64,000 nucleotides of DNA from Lysobacter sp. cf310 (lineage in GTDB: Bacteria > Pseudomonadota > Gammaproteobacteria > Xanthomonadales > Xanthomonadaceae). Where the stretch lies: positions 1,104,368 through 1,168,367 of the forward strand of contig NZ_FOSS01000001.1 in assembly GCF_900114355.1 (NCBI RefSeq), read 5' to 3'. Shown piece after piece: positions 8,596 to 17,212 of the stretch (position 1 is its first letter; each line of letters begins with the position of its first letter). The notes beneath the pieces were generated by a model. The model saw nothing but the letters and a program-made list of their open reading frames with translations, searched no databases and had not been told where the DNA came from. The position numbers and the translations under genes are program-made.

Positions 8596-8782
8596 ATCTC
8601 TCCTCAGGCGTCGCAGCGCGGTCGGGGGGCCGCTCTGCGTGGCAGGCGGCGCGTCTCACGTCCACACGGACGACGTGGGGCGCGCCGGCTAAACCCTGAC
8701 GCCGCCGCGGGCATCGCATCCAGGAGGCGCGACGACGAGGGTCGCGCCCGTATCATGGCCCTGGCAATGCGTGGAGCGGCGA

Positions 8783-10315
8783 ATGAAGGCTTTGTGGTTG
8801 GCGACGGCCTTGTGCGTCGCGAGTAGCGTACCCGCGGGCGCGGCCGAGCCGGCGGCTCCAAAGCCCGATCGCGGCGTCTGGGTGATCCGGGATGTGACGG
8901 TAATCCCCACCGATACCGATGAGGTGCTCACGCACCGCACTGTAGTGATCCGTGAGGGTCGCATCGCGAGTATCCAGGCACCTGGCGCCCTGCTCCATCC
9001 CTTGGGGGCACGCTACGTCGACGGCCGCGGCAAATTCCTGATTCCCGGCCTGGTCGACGCGCATGTCCATATCGCCACCGAAGGCGCGCTGCGCGACAGC
9101 AAGAATCCGGTGCTGTCCGGCCTGGATACCGGTGCCGACCACGTCTACGACCGCCGCGTGCTGCTGAGCTTCCTCAAGGCTGGCGTGACCGGCGCGGCCA
9201 ACCTGGGCGGCGGCGCCCACAGCGACGAGGATCTGTTGTGGCTGCGCGACGAGATCGCCGCCGGCCGCATTCTCGGACCGCGCCTGTACGTGGCCAAGCG
9301 CATCAACGGCCCTCGCGCGGAAGTCGCCTCGCCGCGCCCGGCCGAGGTGCCGGCCTCCAAGCCGGCCGCGCCGACCACCGCCGCCGACGGCATCGCCGCC
9401 GTGCGCGCCGCGCGCGAACGCGGCTACGACTTCATCAAGCCTTATCAGTTCCTCAACCGCGAGACCTACCAGGCCGTGGTCGAGGAAACCCGGCGCCAGG
9501 GCATGGTCAGCTCCGGTCACCTGCCGGAACTGGGCTGCGGCGTCTGCGCGGACCGCGCCTTCGCGTTCGCGCATCCGCTGGACAACATCGCCCATAGCGA
9601 AGAACTGGGCCGCTACGGCCGCGAATCCAACCTCGCCCCGCGCGACATCGACGCGCTGGTCGACCTTGTCGCGCGCGACAAGATCGGGGTCACCCCGACC
9701 CTGATCACGCTCAAGCAGATCGTGCACATGTACGTGCAGCGCGACGTGCCGGCCGTTCCCGGCGACTGGCTGGCCCTGGTCGATCCGGTCACCCGCCTGG
9801 ATTGGGCGCCGGCGAACAACAACTACCTCAGCGCCAGGTTCCGCAACCAGGACGGCGCCGACACGTTCTCGGCCGGCTACGACTACTCGCGCCTGCTCAC
9901 GCGCGAGTTGTGGAAGCGCGGCGTGCCGCTGACCGTCGGCACCGACGCGCCCTTGCCGGGTCTGGCGTTCGGGGTCTCGGTGCACCAGGAAATGGTCGAA
10001 CTGCGCGAGGTCGGTCTCACCCCGCTGGAAGTGCTGCGCGCCGCGACGATCAACGCTCATCGGCTGTTCGATAGTCGGGGCGGCAGCGGCGCGGTGCGCG
10101 TAGGCGAGCGCGCCGACCTGGTTCTGCTCGACGCCGACCCGCTGGCCGACATCCGCAACGTCGCCCGCATCGACGGCGTGTTCGTGCAGGGCCGTTGGCT
10201 GCCGGCGGCGAGGATCGAGGCGATGCTGAAGGAGTCGGAGCCGGCGATGCGCGCGCTCTCGCAACGCATCCAGGACCGCCAGGCGGCAGCGCAGCAGGCC
10301 AAGCCGGCGCCCTGA
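8783..10315 (+). CDS. exported metal-dependent amidohydrolase
   Basis: A 510-residue amidohydrolase-superfamily protein. ATG 8783 is preferred to the in-frame GTG at 8771 because GGAG lies eight bases before it. A signal peptide ends near VPAGAAEP. Metal-site landmarks are LVDAHVHIATEG (His-x-His), DFIKPYQF with the likely bridging Lys, GHLPE and DNIAHSEE (His ligands), and VGTDAPLPG (Asp). The C-terminus closes the composite beta domain with RVGERADLVLLDADPL. Relatives include imidazolonepropionase-like and Xaa-Pro dipeptidase-like enzymes; the substrate is unknown. It is convergent with the kinase gene, with a short hairpin at 10317-10333 between them. Confidence 0.85.
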   Translation: MKALWLATALCVASSVPAGAAEPAAPKPDRGVWVIRDVTVIPTDTDEVLTHRTVVIREGRIASIQAPGALLHPLGARYVDGRGKFLIPGLVDAHVHIATEGALRDSKNPVLSGLDTGADHVYDRRVLLSFLKAGVTGAANLGGGAHSDEDLLWLRDEIAAGRILGPRLYVAKRINGPRAEVASPRPAEVPASKPAAPTTAADGIAAVRAARERGYDFIKPYQFLNRETYQAVVEETRRQGMVSSGHLPELGCGVCADRAFAFAHPLDNIAHSEELGRYGRESNLAPRDIDALVDLVARDKIGVTPTLITLKQIVHMYVQRDVPAVPGDWLALVDPVTRLDWAPANNNYLSARFRNQDGADTFSAGYDYSRLLTRELWKRGVPLTVGTDAPLPGLAFGVSVHQEMVELREVGLTPLEVLRAATINAHRLFDSRGGSGAVRVGERADLVLLDADPLADIRNVARIDGVFVQGRWLPAARIEAMLKESEPAMRALSQRIQDRQAAAQQAKPAP

Positions 10316-10316
10316 C

Positions 10317-10333
10317 GGGCCGATTGCCGGCCC
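10317..10333. terminator. short hairpin after the amidohydrolase gene
   Basis: GGGCCG (10317-10322), a 5-base loop and CGGCCC (10328-10333) start two bases after the amidohydrolase stop and lie before the convergent kinase stop. No T tract follows, so terminator function is tentative. Confidence 0.35.
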
Positions 10334-10389
10334 TCGCCTGCTGCCCTTGCCGATCGGCCGGCGCCAGCACGCCGCCCGAACCGCTGGGC

Positions 10390-12768
10390 CTACCAATCGC
10401 GCCCGGACCGACGCCGCAACGAAGCCAGCACGGTCGGCGCCCCGGCGCGGTCCGAGGGATGCGGGCGCAATTTCGCCCGGCCCAGCTCGACGTCGCGGCT
10501 CAGCGTGCTGACGCAGCGATTGGCGTAGCGGGTGCTCGCGTCGTACCTGGCATAGGCCGCGCGCGCTTCGTCCGGGCGGCCCGCCTGCGACAGCGCGAGC
10601 GCCAGAGCCCCATCGACGACATGCAGGTTCCAGCGCGCCTCCATGCCGGGCTGCGCCGCCAGCCGCCGCGTCGCGCGGTAGTAGGCGATCGCCTTGTCGA
10701 AATCGCGCGCGCGCAGATACCACTCGCCAAGCGCACGGTAGACCCACACTTGCGAGCCGGGGTCCTCGGCCAGCCCCTGCAGTTGCTCGATCTCGGCGAC
10801 GACCGGTCGCGCGCGTTCGACTTCGCCACTGCGCAGCAAGGCGACCGCGTACACGGCTTGGGTGCCTATGCTCCAGGTATGCCGCGGACCGAACGCGACT
10901 TTGCGGGCGCTCAGACTGCGCGCCGCCCAGGCCTCGGCAGGGACAGGGTCGTCGCCGCACAGATACAGCACCGCCAGATGATCCATGTAGGCGGCGGTGA
11001 CGCCGTGCTGCTCCCCCAGCAAATCGATGAGCGTCTCCACCTCGCGCTGGAAGCGCCGGGTGGACTCGCGATGCCGGCCTAGCTCGCCCAGGGCCACGGC
11101 AATGCGAATGCGCGCGACGACGGCATTGCCGCTGCGCGGGCCGCTGGCGGCGCTGGTCAGGCCTGCGGCGCGCTCGCCGCTGAGCAGGGCTTGGGCGGGG
11201 TATCCGGCCGCCGTCTGACAGACGCTGAGACTGCTGTAGGCATCGCCTAGCTCGCTCCCGCCGACGGCGCCCGGACGCTCCAAAATGCCGGTATAGGTAG
11301 CGATGCACTCGGCATAGCGATTGCGCAGCATCGCATTCCACCCGCGTGCGGCCTGAATGCGCCATTCCATCGAGGACGGCGCGTCCGCTCGATAGGGAAA
11401 CGCGGCCTGCAGTTCGTCCAGGCGCGCTTGCGCGCGCTCCGGAAAGCCGCGGTACATGTCCACGGTCGCGCGCAGCAGACGCGCATCCGCAATCGCTCTC
11501 GCACTCGTCCCATCCGCTCCACCCAACAGCACGATGGCGCGATCGGCGGCGCGCTCGGCGGCGGCGTAACGCCCCCGCGAGATCAGTCCCTTGCCCAGCG
11601 CGACGAGGATGCGGCCCGCGGTACCGGGGTGCTCGCGAAAGCGGGATTCGGCCGCTTCGATGCCCTCGTCCAGGGTATCGGCGATGGGCTGGTCGTGGTC
11701 GCGCCCCTCGAAGGGATCGCTGGCGGCCAGGATGTTCTCGCTCAGGAAATCGTTGACCGCGGCGGTTTCGTCGCGCGCCAGCCGAAGCCGCGACCGCTCC
11801 TGCGCCGCATAGACCACGAACCCCGTCACCAGCGCGGTCGCGGCCAAGGTCGCCAGGGCGACGCCGACCGTACCGATGGGATGGCGCCGGAGCATCCGCC
11901 CCAGGCGATACAGGTAGCCCGCTTGTCGGGCCGCAACCGGCTTGAGCTCCAGGTATCGGATCAGGTCGTACTTCAATGCGGTGACGGTGGGATAGCGCCG
12001 CGCGGGATCGTCCTGGGTGGCCATGCCGATCACGGCCAGCAGATCCTTGCAGGGCTCGCGTAGCTTGCCCGCCCGTACCACCGCGTCCAGCAGACGACCG
12101 AGCTGCCAGACGTCGGACGGCGTGCCGACGTATTGCATGGCGCGCTGTTCGGGGCTGGCGAAGCCCGGCGTGAACGCGGTGGCCTGTTCCTCGTCCTGGG
12201 CCAGGCCGGCGATCCCGAAATCCAGCAACTTGGCCTGCCCCTGCGGGTCGACCAGGACGTTGCCGGGTTTGATGTCGCGGTGGATCACCAGCCGGCTGTG
12301 GGCGAACTCGAGCGCCCCCAGCGCCGGCAGCAACAAGGCCACGCGCGCGCGTTCGCTCAGCGCGTTGGCCTGCGCATGCCGATCGATGGGCAACCCTTGC
12401 ACGTACTCCATCGCGAACCACGGATGTCCGTCGTCGGTGTGCCCGCCATCGACGAGGCGGGCGATATTGGGATGCGACAGCCCGGCGAGCACTTGGCGTT
12501 CGCGACGGAACAAGGCTTCGCCGGTCGGCGACTGGGCCGCGTCCGGCAGCCACTTCAGCGCGACCGTCTGTTCGAAATCGCCTTCGCAGCGCTCAGCCAG
12601 GTAGACCTGGCCCATGCCACCGCGGCCCAGCTCGCGCACGATCCGCCAGGCGCCCACGCGCGCGCCCGGCATCAGCGCGCGGTCGGCGAGCCGCGTGCGC
12701 AGCAGGTCCTGGAACAGCGCGCCGCGCAGCACCCCTTGCGGTTCGAGCAGGCGATCGCGCAGCGTCAT
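10390..12768 (-). CDS. membrane Ser/Thr protein kinase with TPR-like sensor region
   Basis: A 792-residue protein. Residues 40-290 are a Hanks-type kinase: glycine loop ELGRGGMG (46-53), Lys72 in VALKWLP, HRDIKPGN with Asp165, and DFG at 183-185. One transmembrane helix spans about 296-320. Residues 340-780 are alanine-rich helical repeats of TPR type, probably periplasmic. The start at ATG 12768 is 10 bases after the stop of the ECF sigma gene, so the two are co-transcribed. This sigma/PknB-type-kinase-TPR pairing is common in Xanthomonadaceae and planctomycetes, where the kinase is thought to govern its partner sigma factor. The signal sensed is unknown. Confidence 0.9.
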   Translation of the reverse strand: MTLRDRLLEPQGVLRGALFQDLLRTRLADRALMPGARVGAWRIVRELGRGGMGQVYLAERCEGDFEQTVALKWLPDAAQSPTGEALFRRERQVLAGLSHPNIARLVDGGHTDDGHPWFAMEYVQGLPIDRHAQANALSERARVALLLPALGALEFAHSRLVIHRDIKPGNVLVDPQGQAKLLDFGIAGLAQDEEQATAFTPGFASPEQRAMQYVGTPSDVWQLGRLLDAVVRAGKLREPCKDLLAVIGMATQDDPARRYPTVTALKYDLIRYLELKPVAARQAGYLYRLGRMLRRHPIGTVGVALATLAATALVTGFVVYAAQERSRLRLARDETAAVNDFLSENILAASDPFEGRDHDQPIADTLDEGIEAAESRFREHPGTAGRILVALGKGLISRGRYAAAERAADRAIVLLGGADGTSARAIADARLLRATVDMYRGFPERAQARLDELQAAFPYRADAPSSMEWRIQAARGWNAMLRNRYAECIATYTGILERPGAVGGSELGDAYSSLSVCQTAAGYPAQALLSGERAAGLTSAASGPRSGNAVVARIRIAVALGELGRHRESTRRFQREVETLIDLLGEQHGVTAAYMDHLAVLYLCGDDPVPAEAWAARSLSARKVAFGPRHTWSIGTQAVYAVALLRSGEVERARPVVAEIEQLQGLAEDPGSQVWVYRALGEWYLRARDFDKAIAYYRATRRLAAQPGMEARWNLHVVDGALALALSQAGRPDEARAAYARYDASTRYANRCVSTLSRDVELGRAKLRPHPSDRAGAPTVLASLRRRSGRDW

Positions 12769-12778
12769 GCGGGGATGC

Positions 12779-13426
12779 TCAGCCGGTCTCGTCGGCCAGA
12801 GCGCGCAGGCGCGCACGCGCCCGCTGCCACAGCCGCTGCGTGGAGCGCAGCGGAAGCGCCAACGCCGTCGCGGTCTCCTCCTCGCTCAGCCCGCCGAACA
12901 GTCGGCATTCCACCACCCGCACCAGGCGCGCGTCGGTTTCGCCCAATCGTTTGAGCGCGGCGTCGATCGCCAGCAGTTCTTCGGCCTCGCAGTAGACCGC
13001 TTGCGCGATATCCAGATCGGCCTTGCCCAGCGTGGTGTGGGCCTGATCGCCCCCGCGCTTCTGGGCGAGGTGATCGCGCGCGTGGTTGATCAACAGCTGG
13101 CGCATGACCATCGAGGCCAGCGAAAGGAAATGGGCGCGACTCTCGATATGGTCGGCGCCCGAACGATCCAGACGCAGGTAGCAGTCGTGCACCAACGCGG
13201 TCACCTCCTGCCCGGCGGCCCCGGCGCTGGCGCGCCGCGCCAGGCGTTTCAGATCCGCATACAGCAGATGCACCACGCGATCCCAGGCGGCATCGTCCCC
13301 GCCGCGCGCCTGCCCCAGCAATACGGTGATTTCGCCTATGCCCGCAAGCGTCGGCCCGGTCCCTTCAGATCGCTCGATCACGGCGGCTCCAGATGCGGCG
13401 GGTGCCGCGGCGCGCACGTCGTCCAT
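12779..13426 (-). CDS. ECF-type RNA polymerase sigma factor
   Basis: A 215-residue ECF sigma factor. Region 2 includes WDRVVHLLYADLKRLARR, the ALVHDCYLRLD block and HFLSLASMVMRQLLINHARD. Region 4 includes VVECRLFGGLSEEETATALA and STQRLWQRARARL as the recognition helix. The set belongs to the ECF-like family seen next to Ser/Thr kinases (PF07638 type). It is the first gene of a two-gene operon with the kinase and is divergent from a pair of exported proteins that may be its targets. Confidence 0.9.
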   Translation of the reverse strand: MDDVRAAAPAASGAAVIERSEGTGPTLAGIGEITVLLGQARGGDDAAWDRVVHLLYADLKRLARRASAGAAGQEVTALVHDCYLRLDRSGADHIESRAHFLSLASMVMRQLLINHARDHLAQKRGGDQAHTTLGKADLDIAQAVYCEAEELLAIDAALKRLGETDARLVRVVECRLFGGLSEEETATALALPLRSTQRLWQRARARLRALADETG

Positions 13427-13509
13427 CGCGTGCGACTCACGCTATATCACCGGTCGCGTTTTCGAGCTTCGAATTCGCGGGCCGCGATCGCTCAAAACAC
13501 AGGCAGGGA

Positions 13510-13527
13510 TCACGAATTCGCGTGATG
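13510..13527. promoter_or_regulatory. inverted repeat in the divergent sigma/exported-protein promoter region
   Basis: ATCACG and CGTGAT, perfect 6-bp arms, flank AATTCG. The site lies between the divergent starts at 13426 and 13683. It could be an operator for either direction; no regulator is identified. Confidence 0.35.
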
Positions 13528-13682
13528 CGTTGCGGCAATCGGCGGCGATTGGCGGATGGCGCGTCCCTATCGGGTAGCTCCATACGATGGCATCAACAGG
13601 ACGCCCGCACCTCCCCGCGATCGAGCCTGAAAAATCCCATCGCATTTGCGCACATCAACGACACCATTCTGGAGATTCATTG

Positions 13683-14414
13683 ATGAAAACCAGGCACATC
13701 AAAAACGCCGTCTTCTCGCGCGCGATCGCCCTAGGCTTGCTCGCGGCCGCCGCCACGTTCTCCGCCGCGGCGCAGTCGCCCGCCGCCGAGGGCAGGATCG
13801 CATTGCGCGACCAATCGAATACGACGCTGCGCGCAGCGGCCCAACAGGGTCTGCGCACGATGATGTCGGAGTTGGCGCGCGGGCAAGTCGCCAACGCGCG
13901 TGTTCCGGCGGACTTTCCGATCGCGGTAGCGACCTTCGGCGAGCTTCGCAAGGTGTCGCTGGGCGCCGGCTTCGAGGTGAGCACGATCGACCCGGCGCCG
14001 CTGATGTTCGCCAAGCAGACGGCCGATCTGAGCCGGATGACGCGCGGTACCGATACCTGGAAGTTCATGCTGCTATCCGATGGTCGGCCGGTCGGCCTGC
14101 TGGACATGAACAAGGTCCAGGGCCGTTGGCAAGCGATCGGCGCGGGCTCCTCCAAGCTGGCCGAGGATCTCGCGGCGTCCGCACCGGCGACCGGCGCCGG
14201 CGCGTTCCGCTTCGTGCGCATCTATCAGGCCACCTCCGACCTGATCGAAGTGCGCGGCGCCGACAACACCGCGCATTACGTGCCGCTGCGGTCGGCGCGG
14301 CGCTCGCTGTCCCTCTCCGACGCGGCGGCGAAAAGCGCGACCTTGACCAGCGAGGAGCTGCTGCCCTCGTTGCAATCCGCCGTGCAGGGCAACCTGCAGC
14401 GCGGCAGGCAGTGA
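13683..14414 (+). CDS. exported protein of unknown function, partner of the downstream cysteine peptidase
   Basis: A 243-residue protein whose start at ATG 13683 has GGAG ten bases upstream. It has a signal peptide (residues 1-29, ending FSAAAQ). The mature part has no cysteine; it carries RTMMSELARGQVANARVPAD, DTWKFMLLSDGRPVGLLDMN and FRFVRIYQATSDLIEVRGAD. No family was recognised. It is 22 bases upstream of the papain-like peptidase gene, so the two are co-transcribed. It may be an inhibitor, chaperone or pro-domain-like partner for that peptidase; this is inference from position only. Confidence 0.7.
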   Translation: MKTRHIKNAVFSRAIALGLLAAAATFSAAAQSPAAEGRIALRDQSNTTLRAAAQQGLRTMMSELARGQVANARVPADFPIAVATFGELRKVSLGAGFEVSTIDPAPLMFAKQTADLSRMTRGTDTWKFMLLSDGRPVGLLDMNKVQGRWQAIGAGSSKLAEDLAASAPATGAGAFRFVRIYQATSDLIEVRGADNTAHYVPLRSARRSLSLSDAAAKSATLTSEELLPSLQSAVQGNLQRGRQ

Positions 14415-14436
14415 CCCCCTACTTTCGGAGAAAGCC

Positions 14437-14985
14437 ATGAACCTCAAGAACAAACTCTCCACTGCCCTGCTGCTGGCACTGAGCGCCGCCGGCACCGCAT
14501 CGGCCGGCGTGCTCAATGTTCCTCTGCACATGCAGGAACACAGCAACTGGTGCTGGGCCGCCTCGGCGACGATGATCCTGCAGTATCACGGCCGGCCCTT
14601 GGCGCAATGCACCTTCGTCAACAAGGCCTTCAACATCAACTACGCCTGCGGCAACAGCACCTTCTACTGGAACAGCCCCGCCAATCAGGGCAACTGGAAC
14701 TACTACGTCGACGACCACATGAACTACTACTGGGGCGGGATGCGCTTCTATCAGCAGAACGGCTACCTGAGCCAGGCCGACCTGCAGTACCGCATCAATG
14801 CCAACAAGCCCTTCATCATGTCCTGGCGCTGGAGCAACGGCGGCGGCCACGACGTGGTGGTGAAGGGGTATTCGGGCAGCTACGTGTACTTCAACGATCC
14901 CTGGGACGGCAGCTACACCCGCACCTACGCCTCGACCGTATCGGCGCCCGATCGGCATTGGGAAGACGTGCTGGTGCAGTACTGA
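14437..14985 (+). CDS. secreted papain-like cysteine peptidase (C70/AvrRpt2-like)
   Basis: A 182-residue protein with a signal peptide (1-23, ending GTASAG). The mature region starts VLNVPLHMQEHSNWCWAASA, giving catalytic Cys39 in the NWCWAA motif of papain-like C39/C70 peptidases. His138 sits in NGGGHDVVVKGY, and NDPWDG follows as the third-residue motif. Family members cleave proteins outside the producing cell or inside hosts. There is almost no pro-region, so folding or inhibition may depend on the protein encoded just upstream. A strong hairpin follows the stop. Confidence 0.85.
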   Translation: MNLKNKLSTALLLALSAAGTASAGVLNVPLHMQEHSNWCWAASATMILQYHGRPLAQCTFVNKAFNINYACGNSTFYWNSPANQGNWNYYVDDHMNYYWGGMRFYQQNGYLSQADLQYRINANKPFIMSWRWSNGGGHDVVVKGYSGSYVYFNDPWDGSYTRTYASTVSAPDRHWEDVLVQY

Positions 14986-14993
14986 GGTCGCTG

Positions 14994-15021
14994 CGCGCCC
15001 GCTCCACGGCGAGCGGGCGCG
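14994..15021. terminator. strong hairpin between convergent peptidase and permease genes
   Basis: A perfect 11-bp stem, CGCGCCCGCTC (14994-15004) with GAGCGGGCGCG (15011-15021), and a 6-base loop. It starts nine bases after the peptidase stop and precedes the convergent permease stop at 15095. The T tract is poor, but the stem is the strongest seen in the window. Confidence 0.6.
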
Positions 15022-15094
15022 TGATGAGGGCAGGCGCTCCCGCATCGCGGCCCATCGACGGCGACGGATTCGCCGGGGGTTCTCTCCGGCGGCC

Positions 15095-16465
15095 TTACCC
15101 GCGCATCCGCCGCGCGATCTCGCTGATCGCGGCGATGCCCAGGGTCAAGGCGATCGTGGACAGCAGCTGCATGCGCGGGCCCTCGGTGAGCAGGGCCAGC
15201 GCGATTACGCCGCCCAGCATCGCCAGGCCCAGCCAGGTCAGGTACGGGAAGGCGTTCATGCGGAACGGCAGCGGCGTGCCCAGGCGGTCGGCGCGACGGC
15301 GCAGGATCAGCTGCGAGACCAGCGACATGCCCCAGACCAGCAGGCAGGTCGAGCCGACCACGTTCAGCAGCGCCGGCAGCACGCGCTCGGGGTACCACAG
15401 CTCCAGCAGCGCGGCGAAGAAGCCGAAGGCGACGCTGGCCAGCACCGCGGCCACCGGCACCTGGCGACGGTCGACGACGGCCAGGAAGCGCGGCGCTTCG
15501 CGGCGTTCGGCCAGCGAGAAGATCATGCGCGAGGCGCCGTAGAGGTTGGCGTTGAGCGCCGACAGCAATGCGATCACGGCGACCAGGGTGATCGCGGCGG
15601 CGGCGCCCGGAATGTTGGCGACCTGCAGCACCGCCGCGAACGGCGACTTCAGCGACTCGCTGGTCCACGGCACCACCGCGATGATCACGCTGACCGAGCC
15701 GATGTAGAACACCAGGATGCGCCAGGCCACGGTACGTATCGCGCGAGTGATGCTGCGCACGGGATCCTGGGTTTCGGCGGCCGCGACCGCGACGATCTCG
15801 GTGCCGCCGAAGGCGAAGATCACCACCAGCAGCGCCGCGCCCACGCCGGCCCAGCCCTTGGGCGCGAAACCGCCGTGGTCGACGAAGTTGGACAGGCCCG
15901 GCGATTTCACCTCCGGCAACCAGCCCAGCAGCAGGGCCGTGCCGATCGCGATGAAGGCCAGGATGGCGGCGACCTTGAGGATCGCGAACCAGAACTCGAA
16001 GGCGCCGAAATTCTTGACGCCCAACAGGTTGATACCGGTGAACACCACCATGAACAGCAGCGACATCATCGCCACCGGCAGCCCCGGCCACACCGTCGCC
16101 AGCAATCCGGCCGCGCCCACCGATTCGGCCGCGATCACGATCACCAGCTGCGCCCACCACAGCCAACCCAGGGTCGCGCCGGCGGTGGCGCCCATGGCGT
16201 CGGCGGCGTAGACCGAGAACGCGCCGCTGGCCGGCTTGGCCGCGGCCATCTCGCCCAGCGCGCGCATCACGATGATCACCAGCACGCCGGCGATCAGATA
16301 GGACAGCAGCACCGCCGGACCGGCGGCCTGCACGCCCACGCCCGAACCCAGGAACAAGCCGGCGCCGATCGCGCTGCCCAGGCCCATCATCACCAGCTGA
16401 CGCGGTTTCATCGCGTAGCCCAACTGCGGTTCGGCGGGGCGGGCGGTCGTGGATTCGGGCTTCAT
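15095..16465 (-). CDS. amino acid permease of the APC superfamily
   Basis: A 456-residue polytopic membrane protein with about 12 hydrophobic segments. The first helix carries MMGLGSAIGAGLFLGSG, the glycine-rich motif of APC transporters, followed by MRALGEMAAAKPASGAFSVY and FAFGGTEIVAVAAAETQDP. These match the AAT/GABA-permease branch, which imports amino acids by proton symport. The substrate cannot be assigned (ProY-, AnsP- or GabP-like all possible). It stands alone, convergent with the peptidase operon. Confidence 0.9.
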   Translation of the reverse strand: MKPESTTARPAEPQLGYAMKPRQLVMMGLGSAIGAGLFLGSGVGVQAAGPAVLLSYLIAGVLVIIVMRALGEMAAAKPASGAFSVYAADAMGATAGATLGWLWWAQLVIVIAAESVGAAGLLATVWPGLPVAMMSLLFMVVFTGINLLGVKNFGAFEFWFAILKVAAILAFIAIGTALLLGWLPEVKSPGLSNFVDHGGFAPKGWAGVGAALLVVIFAFGGTEIVAVAAAETQDPVRSITRAIRTVAWRILVFYIGSVSVIIAVVPWTSESLKSPFAAVLQVANIPGAAAAITLVAVIALLSALNANLYGASRMIFSLAERREAPRFLAVVDRRQVPVAAVLASVAFGFFAALLELWYPERVLPALLNVVGSTCLLVWGMSLVSQLILRRRADRLGTPLPFRMNAFPYLTWLGLAMLGGVIALALLTEGPRMQLLSTIALTLGIAAISEIARRMRG

Positions 16466-16544
16466 TCGGCCATCTGCGATCGGGGCGGTGGAGGCGGAAC
16501 GATACAGCAGCGGGGGCCGGGACGCGGCCCCGGCCGCACCGTGC

Positions 16545-17186
16545 TCAGCGCTCCCTGGGCGGGGCGGAACGCTTGAGCGTGCCCAGCACCTTGTTGCCCA
16601 CCGGCTTGGACAGTCGCAGCACCAGCGATTCCACGTGCTTCGGGTAGTCCAGATGGTCGACCTTGGGAATCTCGTAGGCGGAGATGTACTTCACCGCCAT
16701 CCAGCGCTCGCTCGGCGCATTGGTCACCGCCCGCGGAAAGCCGATGCCCAGCGGCGCACGCAACTGCTGGTACATCTCTTGCCCGAACCCCGTGCTGGCC
16801 TTGCCGACGTAGAGCACGTTGCACATCGAATCGTAGAAGGCGTAGACGCCGGTGTTCTTCTCGTGGCCGTTCAGGGCCTCGCGCAGGACCTTGCTGATCT
16901 CGTTGCGGCCGACGATGTCGATCGGCTCGAACTCGACCGCGACCCGGAACTCGGGCGCGATCGTCGCCGACAGCAACCAGCGCAGCGTGGATTTCTGCGG
17001 CTTCTTGCTGCCCGCGCGCCAGTACTCGATCTGCTGTTTGCTGTAACCGGTGTGGCGCGCGAACTCGCCGCTGTCGCCATGGAAGTGCTCGCGCACCAGA
17101 TAATCGACCAGCCCCGCCTCGAACGAAAGCGCAGCCTTGCCGCGCTTGCGCGCCTGTACGGCCTTGGCCGCCTGTTTCACTGCCAT
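16545..17186 (-). CDS. HTH plus GIY-YIG-like domain protein
   Basis: A 213-residue protein with start at ATG 17186. Residues 25-75 form a helix-turn-helix-like segment (GEFARHTGYSKQQIEYWRAG, then KKPQKSTLRWLL). Residues 108-190 begin GVYAFYDSMCNVLYVGKAST, which matches the first two motifs of GIY-YIG nucleases (G-Y...Y-V-G-K). A conserved catalytic Arg/Glu pair could not be fixed by eye. GIY-YIG domains occur in repair and restriction nucleases. The gene lies 26 bases downstream of a multi-TM protein gene and is probably co-transcribed with it. Confidence 0.65.
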   Translation of the reverse strand: MAVKQAAKAVQARKRGKAALSFEAGLVDYLVREHFHGDSGEFARHTGYSKQQIEYWRAGSKKPQKSTLRWLLSATIAPEFRVAVEFEPIDIVGRNEISKVLREALNGHEKNTGVYAFYDSMCNVLYVGKASTGFGQEMYQQLRAPLGIGFPRAVTNAPSERWMAVKYISAYEIPKVDHLDYPKHVESLVLRLSKPVGNKVLGTLKRSAPPRER

Positions 17187-17212
17187 GCTTCCCCCTGTAG
17201 GAAACGAACGAA

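Noticed and set aside
8753-12553. 1266-codon minus-strand open frame crossing the amidohydrolase and kinase genes
   Set aside because: It is a frame shadow of two real genes, with Arg/Ala-rich low-complexity translation.
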